Assembly: GCA_936432065.2 (NCBI GenBank)
Contig: OW386291.2
Location: 109,061,823 to 109,125,822 of the forward strand
Length of the DNA: 64,000 nt
Source of the DNA: Rutpela maculata
Taxonomy: Eukaryota; Arthropoda; Insecta; Coleoptera; Cerambycidae
Direction: 5' to 3'
How positions within the stretch are numbered: the first letter of the stretch is position 1; every line of letters begins with the position of its first letter. Positions 35,641 to 46,992 of this stretch are shown here, piece after piece. The notes under the pieces are model-generated. The model did not search any database. It was given only the letters and a program-made list of their open reading frames with translations, and had not been told where the DNA came from. Made by a program: the position numbers and the translations under genes.

Positions 35641-36623
35641 TACGAAGAGTATGGATCGTTTACTTGCCTAACATTTAATAGACAAGGGACCATCTGCTTT
35701 ACATACTCTCCAAAGGATGGTATATCCACTACCTAATCTTCGTCTTGAAATTACATAGCTTCCGCGTGTACGCTGGAAGATGGGATGAGATCGCTTGTTT
35801 CCCAAGATGGATTTCACCAATCCAGGTACGCTGAATGTTGCTTCACTGGAGTATCGAAATACAATCACAGTCAAGATGCCTCTACCTTCGCCCCATGGGT
35901 GAAAATCTGTTTACGCGCCGTTTCTGAATATATAGAAATAAATAAAATTCGAAGTTTTCAAAAAAGCGAAAAGCTGCAAAAAAGGGTATATTTTTCAAGA
36001 TGGCGGTGATTCATCATGGTCCCCTTTATATTTTGGAAAGTGAAAAAGGGACCTTAAGTACGTATGTATACCAATTTTAATGTCTACCGCTTCGATTATG
36101 ACCTCAAACCCCATTTGAAACCAGGATGACTAGGATGAAATATTGAAAAATAAGGTACGATGTAAACAAAATAAAATGTAATTTTCACGCACGAATAATG
36201 TTTTGAAATATATTTTCTGGACAGTACTGGAGACAAATCCGTAAGATCATTCCGGGTAAATACGTGTTTTCGGTAAACTATGTCTTCGAGTTTATAGAGC
36301 AATAGTTTAGAAGCGCCTCTTGAAAGCCAGATTCCTGATTATATTGTTCTAAACATCAACGTTGCTTTTAGTATTGAATACTTTGGCCAATATGTTGACT
36401 ATTTAAATTTTCAGGTTGTAAGGCATTCTGTAAGGCAAGCTATATTTTCTGTAATTCTCTTCTGATTACATAATTTCTTGAGGTCCAAAGTGGTAGATGA
36501 ACTAGACAAATTCCAAAAACTTGACTCGATTTACATAAAAACTGATAAAATGATGTGGTCATTTGAGTGTTTGTGTGCCTGTGCTATTGATACAAAAAAC
36601 CTATTCATAAACACTTTTTTCAG

Positions 36624-36725
36624 TGCTTCAATTGCTTATGCTTCAACCATCCGTCATTAGACAGGATTCTGATCCACCATCGCTGAAAGCCTTAGTAACA
36701 GATCACTACATTATCATCGCTGCTG
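36624..36725 (+). CDS. Vmat: Vmat internal exon: central cytosolic loop
   Basis: 102 bp after ACTTTTTTCAG, ending GCTG|GTAAGA. The first TG completes Leu with the previous exon's T, and the last G joins GT of the next exon to make Gly. It encodes the end of TM6 (LLQLLMLQP), the central cytosolic loop (SVIRQDSDPPSLKALVTD) and the start of TM7 (HYIIIAAG). VMAT2 has QLFVLQPSRVQPES followed by DPYILIAAG at this place. The loop is the hinge between the two six-helix MFS halves. Confidence 0.94.
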
Positions 36726-36956
36726 GTAAGAATATTAAAATATTATGTTCTTTGTGTTCCGTCATTTTTCATTTGGTATATAGTACAGACAACACCAACA
36801 AGGAATAGCAGACATTGTCCATTTTTTTTAAAAAAACACAAGTCTCTAGCTGCAAGCTTGGAGGAATATACTTAAAAAAATGTTACAATTACCGGAATTA
36901 TAAAGGGAAAAATACACCCTAAATAAAAAAAATATATATGAAGAGATCTTTTTTTT

Positions 36957-38393
36957 ATAGTGGATAAAATTTTTTTTCATGGGAGTCGACGGTTGTGCAT
37001 CTGAAATGCTTCCATTTAAAGCACAAAAATTATCGGTTAAAATTACGAAAAATTTGACAAAGCTCAGGTGAATTGTAGCCCAAAAGATTCCACGTAAAAC
37101 GATGTGTCATAACAAAAGAACAAAGTTAAACAGAATTAATATCTGAAAATAACTAATATACAGAGTATTTAGTGGAAATCAGTGTTTTGCATAAAGAAAC
37201 GAGAATATAAACAAACGACCCGGGACCAAGGCGCAATAAATAACAGGAATAAGAGATAAATACCTTTTCATTTCTAAGTTCCTATTTATGTCTTAATGAC
37301 GCACAAGTGTCTGCCATTGAAGTGTTTAGGTCCAAAATAATCAATAACGCATTGTTCGTAAACATTTCTTATAATAATTCTTTTTTTATAATATTTATTA
37401 AAAATATTCAAATGAATATAATTGAAATTAAACCCGTAATAATCAAAGGCATTACTCTTAAAGTACGGTCATAACTCGTTCTTAACAATTTCCAAGTGAG
37501 GCTTTTCATAATTATTAAAAGTATTCAAACGAATTTAATTCAAAATGGTATTTTCTAAGAAAACACACACATACGTCGATGATTTCCTAATCGCCGCAGG
37601 ACACATCTGGACTGAAAACAAACTTCAAGAAAAGCCTAATAATGAAGCAAGACCCGTCAACAAAAGAGAGGAACACAAAATACAGAACACAGAAGAAAGA
37701 AGTTTTTGAGAAGAGCAGAAAGGAACGTCGTCCAATTACTCAGAAAAACAACAAGACGAAAACAACTACATAAAACATCAACACTATTAGGAGGAAAGAC
37801 AATTAAAAAAAGGATAGAAACGCACGCAATGAAGTACTGGGGAAATACGCAAGGAAGAGACCCAACACATCTGCTGAAGAAAGCGCTAGCACCGAATATC
37901 AACAAACTAAAAATAGGAGATTATGTTACCGAGAAGAACAACAACTGAGAATAAAAAAAAATGAACACCACAAAGAAATCGCAACGATATATACTCTACC
38001 ACAATCGAAAACCGAGGAATCAAAAGACTCAGAAAAAGAAGATTGGAAGAAACAGAAACACAAAACAGGAGCATAAACACTCCACACAACGTGGCAATAT
38101 TTCACAGGAAGACTCAGAAGAGGCAGAAGTCCAGAACCAAAAACACAAAAAAGGGAGCTTAAACGCTCCCTCACGACACAATGCGTTAATGCATTTCACA
38201 AATACCTACACCTCCCGTCCCACATTCCTTTACCATGCGCCATGTGGCTCTCGCTGCTGGCAGCGAGCATGACCTTAGTCCAACCCAGCGTGGACGTATC
38301 AGGCCTAGCTCTATAACTCTGGGAGTGGCAACAATGCCTACCGCACGCTGGTAAATCAATCAATCAATATAGTGGATAAAATTTTCTTTCATT
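36957..38393 (+). mobile_element. 5'-truncated LINE with about 25-bp target duplication
   Basis: TATAGTGGATAAAATTTT plus TTCAT is present at 36957-36981 and again, with one change, at 38369-38393, while the inserted DNA ends in a (AATC)n tail (38353-38368). The frame at 37706-37948 (AERNVVQLLRKTTRRKQLHK, then ALAPNINKLKIGDYV) looks like the basic C-terminal end of a LINE ORF. GC-rich 3' UTR with GTGGCTCTCGCTGCTGGCAG precedes the tail. Clade not fixed. Confidence 0.65.
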
Positions 38394-39159
38394 TATTTTT
38401 ATTTAGTTGCTGTACAACAAAAATTGACAGAGGTATAGCAATTTAAAACGTTTCTATTATGGGTGGAATTATGGTTTTTCGCGTCTTACTTGGAAAATAT
38501 GTATAAAATAGAAAAGCATCAACTATTTTACAAAAGCAGTTTGTTAATATTAAAAATTATATCCTATTAGCTGATACATTCACATGATACGACACTACTG
38601 ATTCTATATCTAGAAAAGGAAACATAATCCAGTCAGTAGGGACAAAAAATAGCCTTTGCCTTACAAAAGATGGAGCAGTATTGATTTTGGTATATGTTGT
38701 TTAAGTCGAGGCCCTAATGAAAAACACAAGTTTTCGACTTTTGGGGGAGGGGGGAGGCGGAAGGCGCTAACCGCCATCTTAACTGAATGGTGCAAAAAAA
38801 TGTTTTTTCAAAATAATTCGGCGATGCTCGATCCTACGAGAAAAATATTCAAGACAAAGTTGTAGAGCACATTTCTATATTATTCACACTTTTATTGTAA
38901 GTCTAATATGTAACGAGATACAGCGATGAGAAAGTGAAGTTTAACAAATTTTTTCCCAAAAATTTGTTTCCCATTGAGGAATATTGTAACGTTCATCTAG
39001 ATAGATTCAAGCAACATGTCGATACAAGGACTTCACGCATCAGTTCAGACGATGAAGACTTGAAAAAAAGTGTTGTATTAGTTTTCTCAGCATCCTCCTT
39101 TTTCCGGAATCGATTCGCTTTCCTTTCATGATGATTTCGAGTCCATTAAATTTAAACGT

Positions 39160-39660
39160 AAGAACAGAGTCACACTGTTGGCAGCAATCAATAGTAGCAT
39201 AAAAGCCGACGAAGAAAAAAATGTCAACCCACTAATGCTATTCCAGAGAATGTGCACTGTGAAGAAATCAGAGGACGAGTTGAAGGATTACCTTGAGTTC
39301 GAGCTTGTCCCATTTCCTTTGTCTCTTGCCACAGAAGAAGGAATGTGCAAAGACACGAAATCATAGTTGTATACTGTTTTCGAACAATTTCCAGAAGGTA
39401 TGGAACTCGGAAATAACCAAATCAATGTTGTTGATGGATGATATATTTTACACAAAGTTTTATGGCCTCCTAATAATTTTGTTGGGTCCATTTGCGAGAA
39501 ATACATTCAATATGTACGGCATCACTACGGTTCACATGCAATCGCTGTTCTTGAAAATGTGTATACAAAAAATGTAGGAAATTTTGTCCTTTTGAACTGT
39601 GTCTCGAACATTTTTCTCGCAGGATCGAGCGTTGCCGAATTATTTTGAAAACCAATTTCT
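39160..39660 (+). pseudogene. TE-associated protein relic (LFQRM...PFPLSL type)
   Basis: The + strand reads LAAINSSIKADEEKNVNPLM, LFQRMCTVKKSEDELKDYLE, FELVPFPLSLATEEGMCKDT, then past a TAG LYTVFEQFPEGMELG, and past a TGA YILHKVLWPPNNFVGSICEK and YIQYVRHHYGSHAIAVLENV. This is a familiar block of uncharacterised proteins scattered through insect genomes and probably transposon-borne. Two in-frame stops and lack of a proper start show it is dead. I cannot assign a function. Confidence 0.55.
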
Positions 39661-39869
39661 TGCACCTTTTAAAATTTTCTGTTCAACTGAGCAATTTCAT
39701 ATTTTTTTTTTAACAAAAATAGCGCTGTGCAGCCGTGAAAGCGATTTTTACCTCCTGGCATGGGAGGAAGTGTGTCTAAATTGTAAGTCAGATCCTTCGA
39801 CTGAAGCTTTTTACTGTGCTGAAAGATACAAATATTTTTTATAGAAATGTAGTTGTTAAATGTATACGA

Positions 39870-41028
39870 GCGCTTTTCACCCCCATAGAGGGTAAAAAAG
39901 GTAGAAGGATGTGTCCATTGAGACTTTTGATGTACTGGATCAGTAGAACAACATAAAAAATTGGAAAAAGAACAATGTTAAAAAGGGGCTTTTTTGACCC
40001 ATCTGTGGTAAAGTGTGGAAGCCATATTTTTTTAATTAATTTTGGGACGCTGAAAACGAATCCGTCATCCGTTTTTGCGAAAAATTTCGGGAACACATTA
40101 AAAAAACAACCCTTATTTGGAATTAGTCTAAATACTAAGTTTCGATAACTAAGTAGAAAAAGAAGTAAAAAAGCCAAATTCACCTCTTCGCCATTCCCTC
40201 ACCACCCCCAAGAAGGTTGTAAGCTACTACAACTACTATATACACTAACAGGGGTGAGTCTCACCTTCCCCTCTAGGGAGGGGGTGTAGGGTGTCAATAT
40301 CCCATTTAAAAAATATTGCTTGATTTTTATAGTCAAAAATTATTTAGTTATTTAAATAATTAAAGAATTTTTTAATATAAAAAACAAGTAATATTTTCTG
40401 GATAGTGATATGTACCTCGTACACTCCAACCCCAAAACTGTGAGTATTCAAGGGTAAGAAATATTCATCTGAATTGACTAAATCACCTTATTACGATAAA
40501 AAAAAATCAAACTGTGTGATTAGGGATTTCTGTTGCAATTAAAACCAATAAAAACTCTAAAAAGATAAAATGCACCACCTTAATTGTAGGGATTACCAGA
40601 AGTTTTAATAACCGGTAAATCGGTAAATAAAAATGTAAATAACCGGTTAACCGGTATTTAGCGGTAATTTTTAAAATGAATGATTAGGGTGGCGAAAATG
40701 GCGATTGTCTTTTTCCATGTACAAAATTATCTCTTAACAAAAAACATTTTTATATATGTATATTTAATATAATGAACAAACTTAAAAGGTTTTTCATCAA
40801 AAAGAAAAAATATAAATGAAATTTTAAATAAATAATTATTCGGTAAATAACAAAAATATCAACTTAAATAACAAAAATTATAAACATAAACTCAAATAGG
40901 GCATTTACTGAATACCTAATCTAAAAATACAATATTTTTTAAAAATAGCCCGTTAAAAGGGTTAGTTCTTCATAGCGATATCGATATTAGTCGTCTGATA
41001 TTTGTGCATAGAATACCACCAGCTGAAG

Positions 41029-41095
<67 letters not shown>

Positions 41096-42370
41096 GTCTT
41101 TATTCGTTCACAAAGTATTCTTACAATTTACAAAAAGAAAATTCTGCAAACTGCAGATATACAATGTTTTGAAATGGCGAAGTATCGCTCAAGGAGCGTT
41201 TTTCAACTTAACCAGTAGATGCCCTTCCTCAATCGATATTGGTGGGTCGATAAATTAATAAGAATTGGAAATAACATACTTCTAAATGTATTTCACGGAT
41301 TTTGCGGCAGTGAAATATTCAATTTCCTGTCGCAAGATATTGTCAATGCCTCTCTTGTATTTCTTAGTGATTGGTGTTTGGATTTTACTTTTTATAATAT
41401 TATGTATTTATGTGTTGGGTCAGTCACTCTGTATTTAGTGAATACTAGTCACTGACATAAACAGAAACGTTGAATACTTGACATATCGTAAGTTCAGAAT
41501 TTACCGAAATAACCGGTAAAAATTTAAAATAACCGGTAATTATCATCATGTGTTTTTTGTCCTGGTAACCGGTTAACCGGTTAACCGATTAACCGGTATT
41601 GCAATCCCTACTTAATTGGTGGGAATGGGTGTAAGAATATTCAAAAGTAATCACATTATAACCTGATAATAGCCATTTAATGAAGAGTTTTGGTGTTTTA
41701 AAAAATAAATAAATAACCGTATATTAGATATTATAACTTACACCGTTCTTATGGGCGGTGAATGGTGAGGGAAAATAGGGGAGGGGGGGGGTGAATTTAG
41801 AATTTTTGCTTCTTTTTCTACTTGCCTAACGAAACTGAGTATTTTGAAAGAATTTCCTGTACTAAAGAATAATTTTTTGTTGCAAGTTCTGATATCAATT
41901 TCAATGCCACCCCCCCAAGGGGTTGTTCCTTACTGTCTTCCCGACGTTTTTAGCCAATTTTGATGACAAGCTCGTATTCAGCACCCCAAAATTAGGAAAA
42001 AAAGATGGTTTCCACACTTTACCACGGATGGGATGGGCCAACAAAGCCCATTTTTGTAAATACCTATATAGTAGTTATAGTAGCTTCTATAGTACCTTCT
42101 TGGGGGGTGGTGAGGAGGGTTGAAGGGGTGAATTTGTTTTTTACCTCTATTTCTACTTAATTATCAAAACTTAGTATCAATTCCAATGTCGCCTCCAAAT
42201 AAGGGTTGTTTTTTAATGTGTTCCTGAGATTTTTCTCCAAAATGGATGACGGATTCGTTTTCAGCACCCCAAAATTAGTAAAAAAAAAGATGGCTTCCAC
42301 ACTTTACCACGGATAGGTCAAAAAAGACCTTTTTTTACATTGTTCTTTAACGGATACTGGATTTCTATTT
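39870..42370. mobile_element. 2.5-kb element with long inverted arms
   Basis: The arm at 39870-40280 (GGTAAAGTGTGGAAGCCAT near 40007; CACCCCCAAGAAGG near 40202) returns in complement at 41740-42370, partly twice: GGCTTCCACACTTTACCACG at 42290 and a sister block TTTCCACACTTTACCACGGA at 42008. It contains the hAT MITE at 40587-41610. No transposase was found. Confidence 0.65.
40587..41610. mobile_element. 1.0-kb hAT-type MITE with CTTAATTG target duplication
   Basis: Exact 8-bp repeats CTTAATTG at 40579-40586 and 41611-41618 enclose an element starting TAGGGATTACCAG and ending CCGGTATTGCAATCCCTA, imperfect TIRs. Both subterminal regions are dense in AACCGGT motifs (for example 40605-40665 and 41505-41600), candidate transposase-binding sites. 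The interior holds an (AAT)n microsatellite at about 41026-41094, which makes the poly-Asn frame at 41004; that is not a gene. Confidence 0.9.
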
Positions 42371-42975
42371 GTGGTGTGCGGGGTCTTTTATATCGCATAG
42401 CAACTAATAAAAACAATTTGAAAGAAATTTTATTTATTTTGAAAAACGTAAGTATTTTCGAGTTAACTTAACGCCAAAAATCATAAATCATAAAAGACAA
42501 ATTTTAAATTACTGTACCTTGGTACATTTTTTTCGTACAGCAACTAAAAACAAATTAAAGAAAGTTGTATCTACCTTAAAAAAGTCTCTTGATATTTTGT
42601 GATTTGGAATAAAAAACGAAAAAAAAGCGTATTTCAATCCATGACCTTTCTAAGTACGTCCAGTCCTATGTACAGCTAGGGGCTCATCGGTTTTCTCAAA
42701 GGTAAATAATTTTATATCCTTTTCCAAAAAAATTTAATCACACTTAAACTATTCCTTATTTAAATTCAATTTACCTACACTAATATAGTATTTGTAATTG
42801 GAATTGAATTTTAGTTTTTAATTTAAAAAATACCAATTATAACCAAACTGATATATTTGTAGACGATTAATATGACTTCACACAGGCATTTCATATAGGC
42901 CGAACTATGTTTTAAAATAATTCTTGAGCACTTTTAAACTATGACTATTTGTGAGTAACCAATTTATCATTTTAG
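42371..42975. other. Intronic DNA before Vmat TM7 exon
   Basis: No gene or transposon end was recognised. Two stretches near 42395 and 42530 share CGCATAGCAACTAA/CGTACAGCAACTAA and following bases, a possible small direct duplication of about 140 bp. Confidence 0.35.
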
Positions 42976-43202
42976 GTGCTATCACATTTGCAAATATGGG
43001 TATAGCCATGCTGGAACCGTCCCTTCCAATCTGGATGATGGACACAATGGGTGCAGGAAGGTGGAAGCAAGGAGTTACATTTTTACCAGCGAGCATTTCC
43101 TACTTAATCGGTACAAATCTATTCGGGCCATTAGGACATAAAATGGGAAGATGGCTGGCTGCTTTGTTGGGGTTGATCGTTATTGGCATTTGTCTGATGT
43201 TG
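42976..43202 (+). CDS. Vmat: Vmat internal exon: TM7 to TM9
   Basis: 227 bp after TCATTTTAG, ending ATGTTG|GTAAGT in phase 0. It encodes TM7 (AITFANMGIAMLEPSLPIWM), TM8 (GVTFLPASISYLIGTNLFG), the second MFS loop motif (GHKMGRW) and TM9 (LAALLGLIVIGICLML). Residues known from mammalian VMAT2 to line the substrate or inhibitor pocket are kept: Asn305 (FAN), Glu312 (MLEP), Trp318 (PIW), Phe334 and Tyr341 (FLPASISY). This is the last Vmat exon found. The following exon, carrying the TM10 motif expected around MVDSSMMP, was not seen before 64000. A LINE begins about 85 bp after the donor. Confidence 0.95.
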
Positions 43203-43275
43203 GTAAGTACTATACGCCGCTCCGGGTGGAAAGATAGCACTAATTTATCATTTAATTCCTTGGTAGGTAATAAAA

Positions 43276-45800
43276 CATTTTAATGTTGTGTATTACAAAA
43301 ATTATCCACGTAAGACAGCTCACTTAAAGGGAATATATTTAAGGTTTAGTTCATATAGTTTTAGTGCAATTGATTATATCAGTACAAATTTTGAGATTAA
43401 TGACTATGAAATATTCTGTAGTGTGTCACATAATGATCTGTCGGATCATACTTCACAAACTATGAGTATGTATATTTTGAGCAAAAATCTGATAATTTTT
43501 GGATGTCTAGTAATGCTAATTATAATAATTTTTATAGATATTCAAGTAAGGAAAATTGGGCAGATGTATATGAAAGTAAATCGGTAAACGATGGTTTTGA
43601 AAAATTTACTAATATTATAAAACATTATTTTGAACTGTCATTTCCGAACAAAAAAAATTAATCAAAACCAAAAACCAAAAAATCAGTGGATTACCACAGG
43701 TATTAGAATTTCTGCTCAAAATTTAAAATCTATCTACAACCTAATGACTCAGACAGGAAATTTAGAACATGCTAAATTTTATAAAAAATATAAGCAAATA
43801 TATAAGAAGGTAGTTAAAGGGGCAAAAAAGTTACATAATGCTCAGGTATATGAACGTTTAGGAAATAGTCAAATAGTCAATATGGAAATTAATTAAGGAT
43901 ACGGTAAATAGCAACAGGAATAAAACAATGGAGAACGAGATAAAGGTAGCGGAAGCAACTCTTCATGATGCAAAGGAATCGCTAGTAGTTTTAATAATTT
44001 TTTTATAAAAAAATAACTTGAATGCCATATTTTCTGGTCAGACTAATAATTTTAACTTTAAAACAAAAAGACTTATCCAACAATGTTTCTTGAACCCGTT
44101 TCAGAGAATGAGGTATTCAATGCCATTAATGATTTGCATAAATCTGATTGATCTGGACTGGATTCCATCTCTTCTAATTTATTAAAGTCTGTTATAAATT
44201 TCATAACATATCCCCTGACTTTTTTGATAAATAGTTCTTTATCTGATGGTGTATTTCCAGATATATTTAAAGTAGCTAAAGTTGTACCATTACACAAAAA
44301 AAGGGGATAACACCTGTATGGAAAATTACAGATCAATATCTTTATTGAATTCTATCTCAAAAGTACTGGAGAAAATTATGTTTGGCAAAATAATGACTTT
44401 TTTGCTAGACATAATATTTGTTCACAATGCGCAACATGGTTTTAGAAAGGGTAGGAACACACAATCAGCATTACTTGATTTAATAAATAAATTGTATAAT
44501 AAATAATGTTTCGGTCTATTCATGGATCTGAGTAAAGCTTTTGACTTGGTCAACCACGCTTTTCTTATGGAGAAACATAACGAACATGGACTCTGGGGTA
44601 AAATTAGTAGATGGATTAACTCTTACTTATCAGGCAGGAAACAGGTAGTAGAAATTAATGGAATTAGGTCACACGAGCTAGGTGATACAATTGAAGTACC
44701 ACAAGGGTCCATTCTAAGACCCTCGTTATTTTTAATATTCCTTAATGACCTACCAGAAATTGTTGAAGACCAAAATCTAATAATGTTTGCAGATGATAAT
44801 AATTACTTATGCATAGACTCTAAAACCGAAGACGCCCCAATAAAATTGCAGACAATGATTAACTGTTTTACCAACTGGTTCACGTCTAACAAGCAACATT
44901 TAAATATATCTAAGACACAGTTAAGGTAATTTTACTCCAAGGTCAAGCATAATCACTGAGTCACACTTAATAGAATTTGAGTCAAAATCCATTGAACAAG
45001 TTAGATCAACAAAATTTCTTGGAATATATAGACAATAAATTAACTTGGCAGGACCACATTGATTATTTTGTAGTAAACTTTCCCCATTGTGTTACGCATT
45101 GTATCGGCTCAGAGATATCACAAATAGATCCGTTTGTTTAGCTTTTTATCATTCTCATGTTTTATCTAGGTGAAGGTATGGTATAATATCTTGGGGTATG
45201 TCCGGTCATTTTAACAGACTGTTTAAACTTCAAAAAAGAATAGTTAGAATCATCATGGGTGCTTCAAGACTGCAATCATGTAGGACCATTTTAAAGACAT
45301 GTTTATTAAATTTACCCTGTCTATTTATATATGAAATTCTCCTTTATGTCAAGAGTAATTACCAAAACTTTTTATCAAACAACTGTTTTCACAAGTACGA
45401 TACCAGGTTTAATATGGATTTAATCACATAATTTAAAGTTATTTGAAAATTGCCCAACTTATATGGGAATTAAATGTTTTAATAAACTGCCTCTTGAAAT
45501 AAAAAATATTGTCAATATAAGAATATATAGAAAGCAAGTATTTAATTTTCTGTTAGACCGTAATTTTTATAGCATTGAAGAATTTTTAGACTAATGTGAA
45601 TATGTTAAATTAATGTTTTAACTTAATTTGTTTGTTAAAGTATGCAATATGTTTGTGTAAGGTTGTATTTTACATAATATTTTAATATTTTACCTTTATT
45701 ATTAACTAAGTGGTATCCTAAGAGTCACACACTATTTGACTTTTCCTATACCAATGTAAATGGTCTATTGGAATAAATAAATTGTTATTATTATTATAGT
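43276..45800 (+). pseudogene. LINE (endonuclease plus RT), 5' truncated, decayed
   Basis: A non-LTR retrotransposon in the sense orientation of Vmat. In order: end of an APE-type endonuclease (FSAIDYISTNFEINDYEIFC and SVSHNDLSDHTSQ, with the SDH motif, 43350-43460), linker, then RT: ENYRSISLLNSISKVLEKIM (44319), GFRKGRNTQSALLDL (44440), MDLSKAFDLVNHAFLMEK (44522), IEVPQGSILRPSLFLIFLND (44691), LIMFADDNNYLCIDSK with the FADD box (44780), then the C-terminal region RLFKLQKRIVRIIMGASR (45210). Several frameshifts. The 3' end has AATAAATAAATTG and a TTATTA-type tail near 45767-45797. Confidence 0.85.
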
Positions 45801-46992
45801 ACGGGAGCCCGTGACACTTTTAGTTGCTATATTTGTTTAAACTTGGTTTATTTTTTTGTCCGCCATATTAACCTAACTGATCCATTTCATTAGCAGAACG
45901 ATGCTTAGCAATAAGTAGCATTTCAATTATGTTAAAAAAAAGTGTCAAAGCTGAGATTTCTGTGTTCTTATTGACATTTCAGTACGATGGAAAATGATTT
46001 CCTGTCATTTTCATTGTATATCGGTGTGTCATTAACATAAATATGTAATAAAAAAAATTCAATTGACAGAAATGTTTAAAAACTTTTTGCCAGTAGTTTA
46101 TTACTTAGCAGTCACTTTAAACATGAACCTTTAAAAAAATCCAACCGAACATTTTCCAACGGTATTCTCTTTATTTTGGCGTAGCAAATAATTTCTCAAA
46201 AGTCCATAAAGCCAACTGGACGGCTACAAAAGTTACAGAAGGTCAAAGGACATTAAAATAAGTTTTTTCGTTAATTTTGGGTATTATAAAATTTGTTTGT
46301 GAGATAAATCTTCATAGAAATGGTTCTATACAAAATTTACGTAGAACCAGGTTTTTTTTACATGGTATCCCCTGTAGGCCTAATTCATGGGTTAGAGGTT
46401 ATATTATAATTTTGTTGAATAATGTTCGTCATTGCTGACTTCTTATTCTTTGTCTCCATCTATCTCTTCTATTTCCGCTTCTTCAATACTTTCTTTCATC
46501 AACAATCATCTCAGTGGAAAATAACGAAATGAAGTCGGCTTCATCATCGTTGAACTCAGATTCAACGGTTGTATCCCTCGACACGACTGGCCCCGACAAG
46601 AGCCACACACTACGGAATATGGCAATCCTATTTTTCTGCACAACCTTTTGTGCAACTGCAGAAAATTGAATCGAGAAGTTCATCTGGTGTATGAGGTGTC
46701 AGAGTAGTTGTTGGCTCTAATAAATTATTGTTTAAAGTCCAACCCCATTGCTGAGGGTCTAAGCCAAGCTTGCACATGGTAATATACCCTGAATAGATGT
46801 TGTTGAGTAGATGCTGCTGTAGGTGGAAGTGACGACAATTGCACAGACTTATTTAGTCCAGTGCATTTTGCAAAACTAAAATATCTATAACACAGACCCA
46901 CAAGAAAAAGTGGTCTCTCTGGCGGACCAGATCAGTGTATCTGTATGTATTTGGACACGCTGAAACCGAATCCGAAGTCAGAATTGTTAGAT

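Noticed and set aside
41004..41258. Poly-Asn open frame
   Set aside because: Made by the (AAT)n microsatellite inside a hAT MITE.
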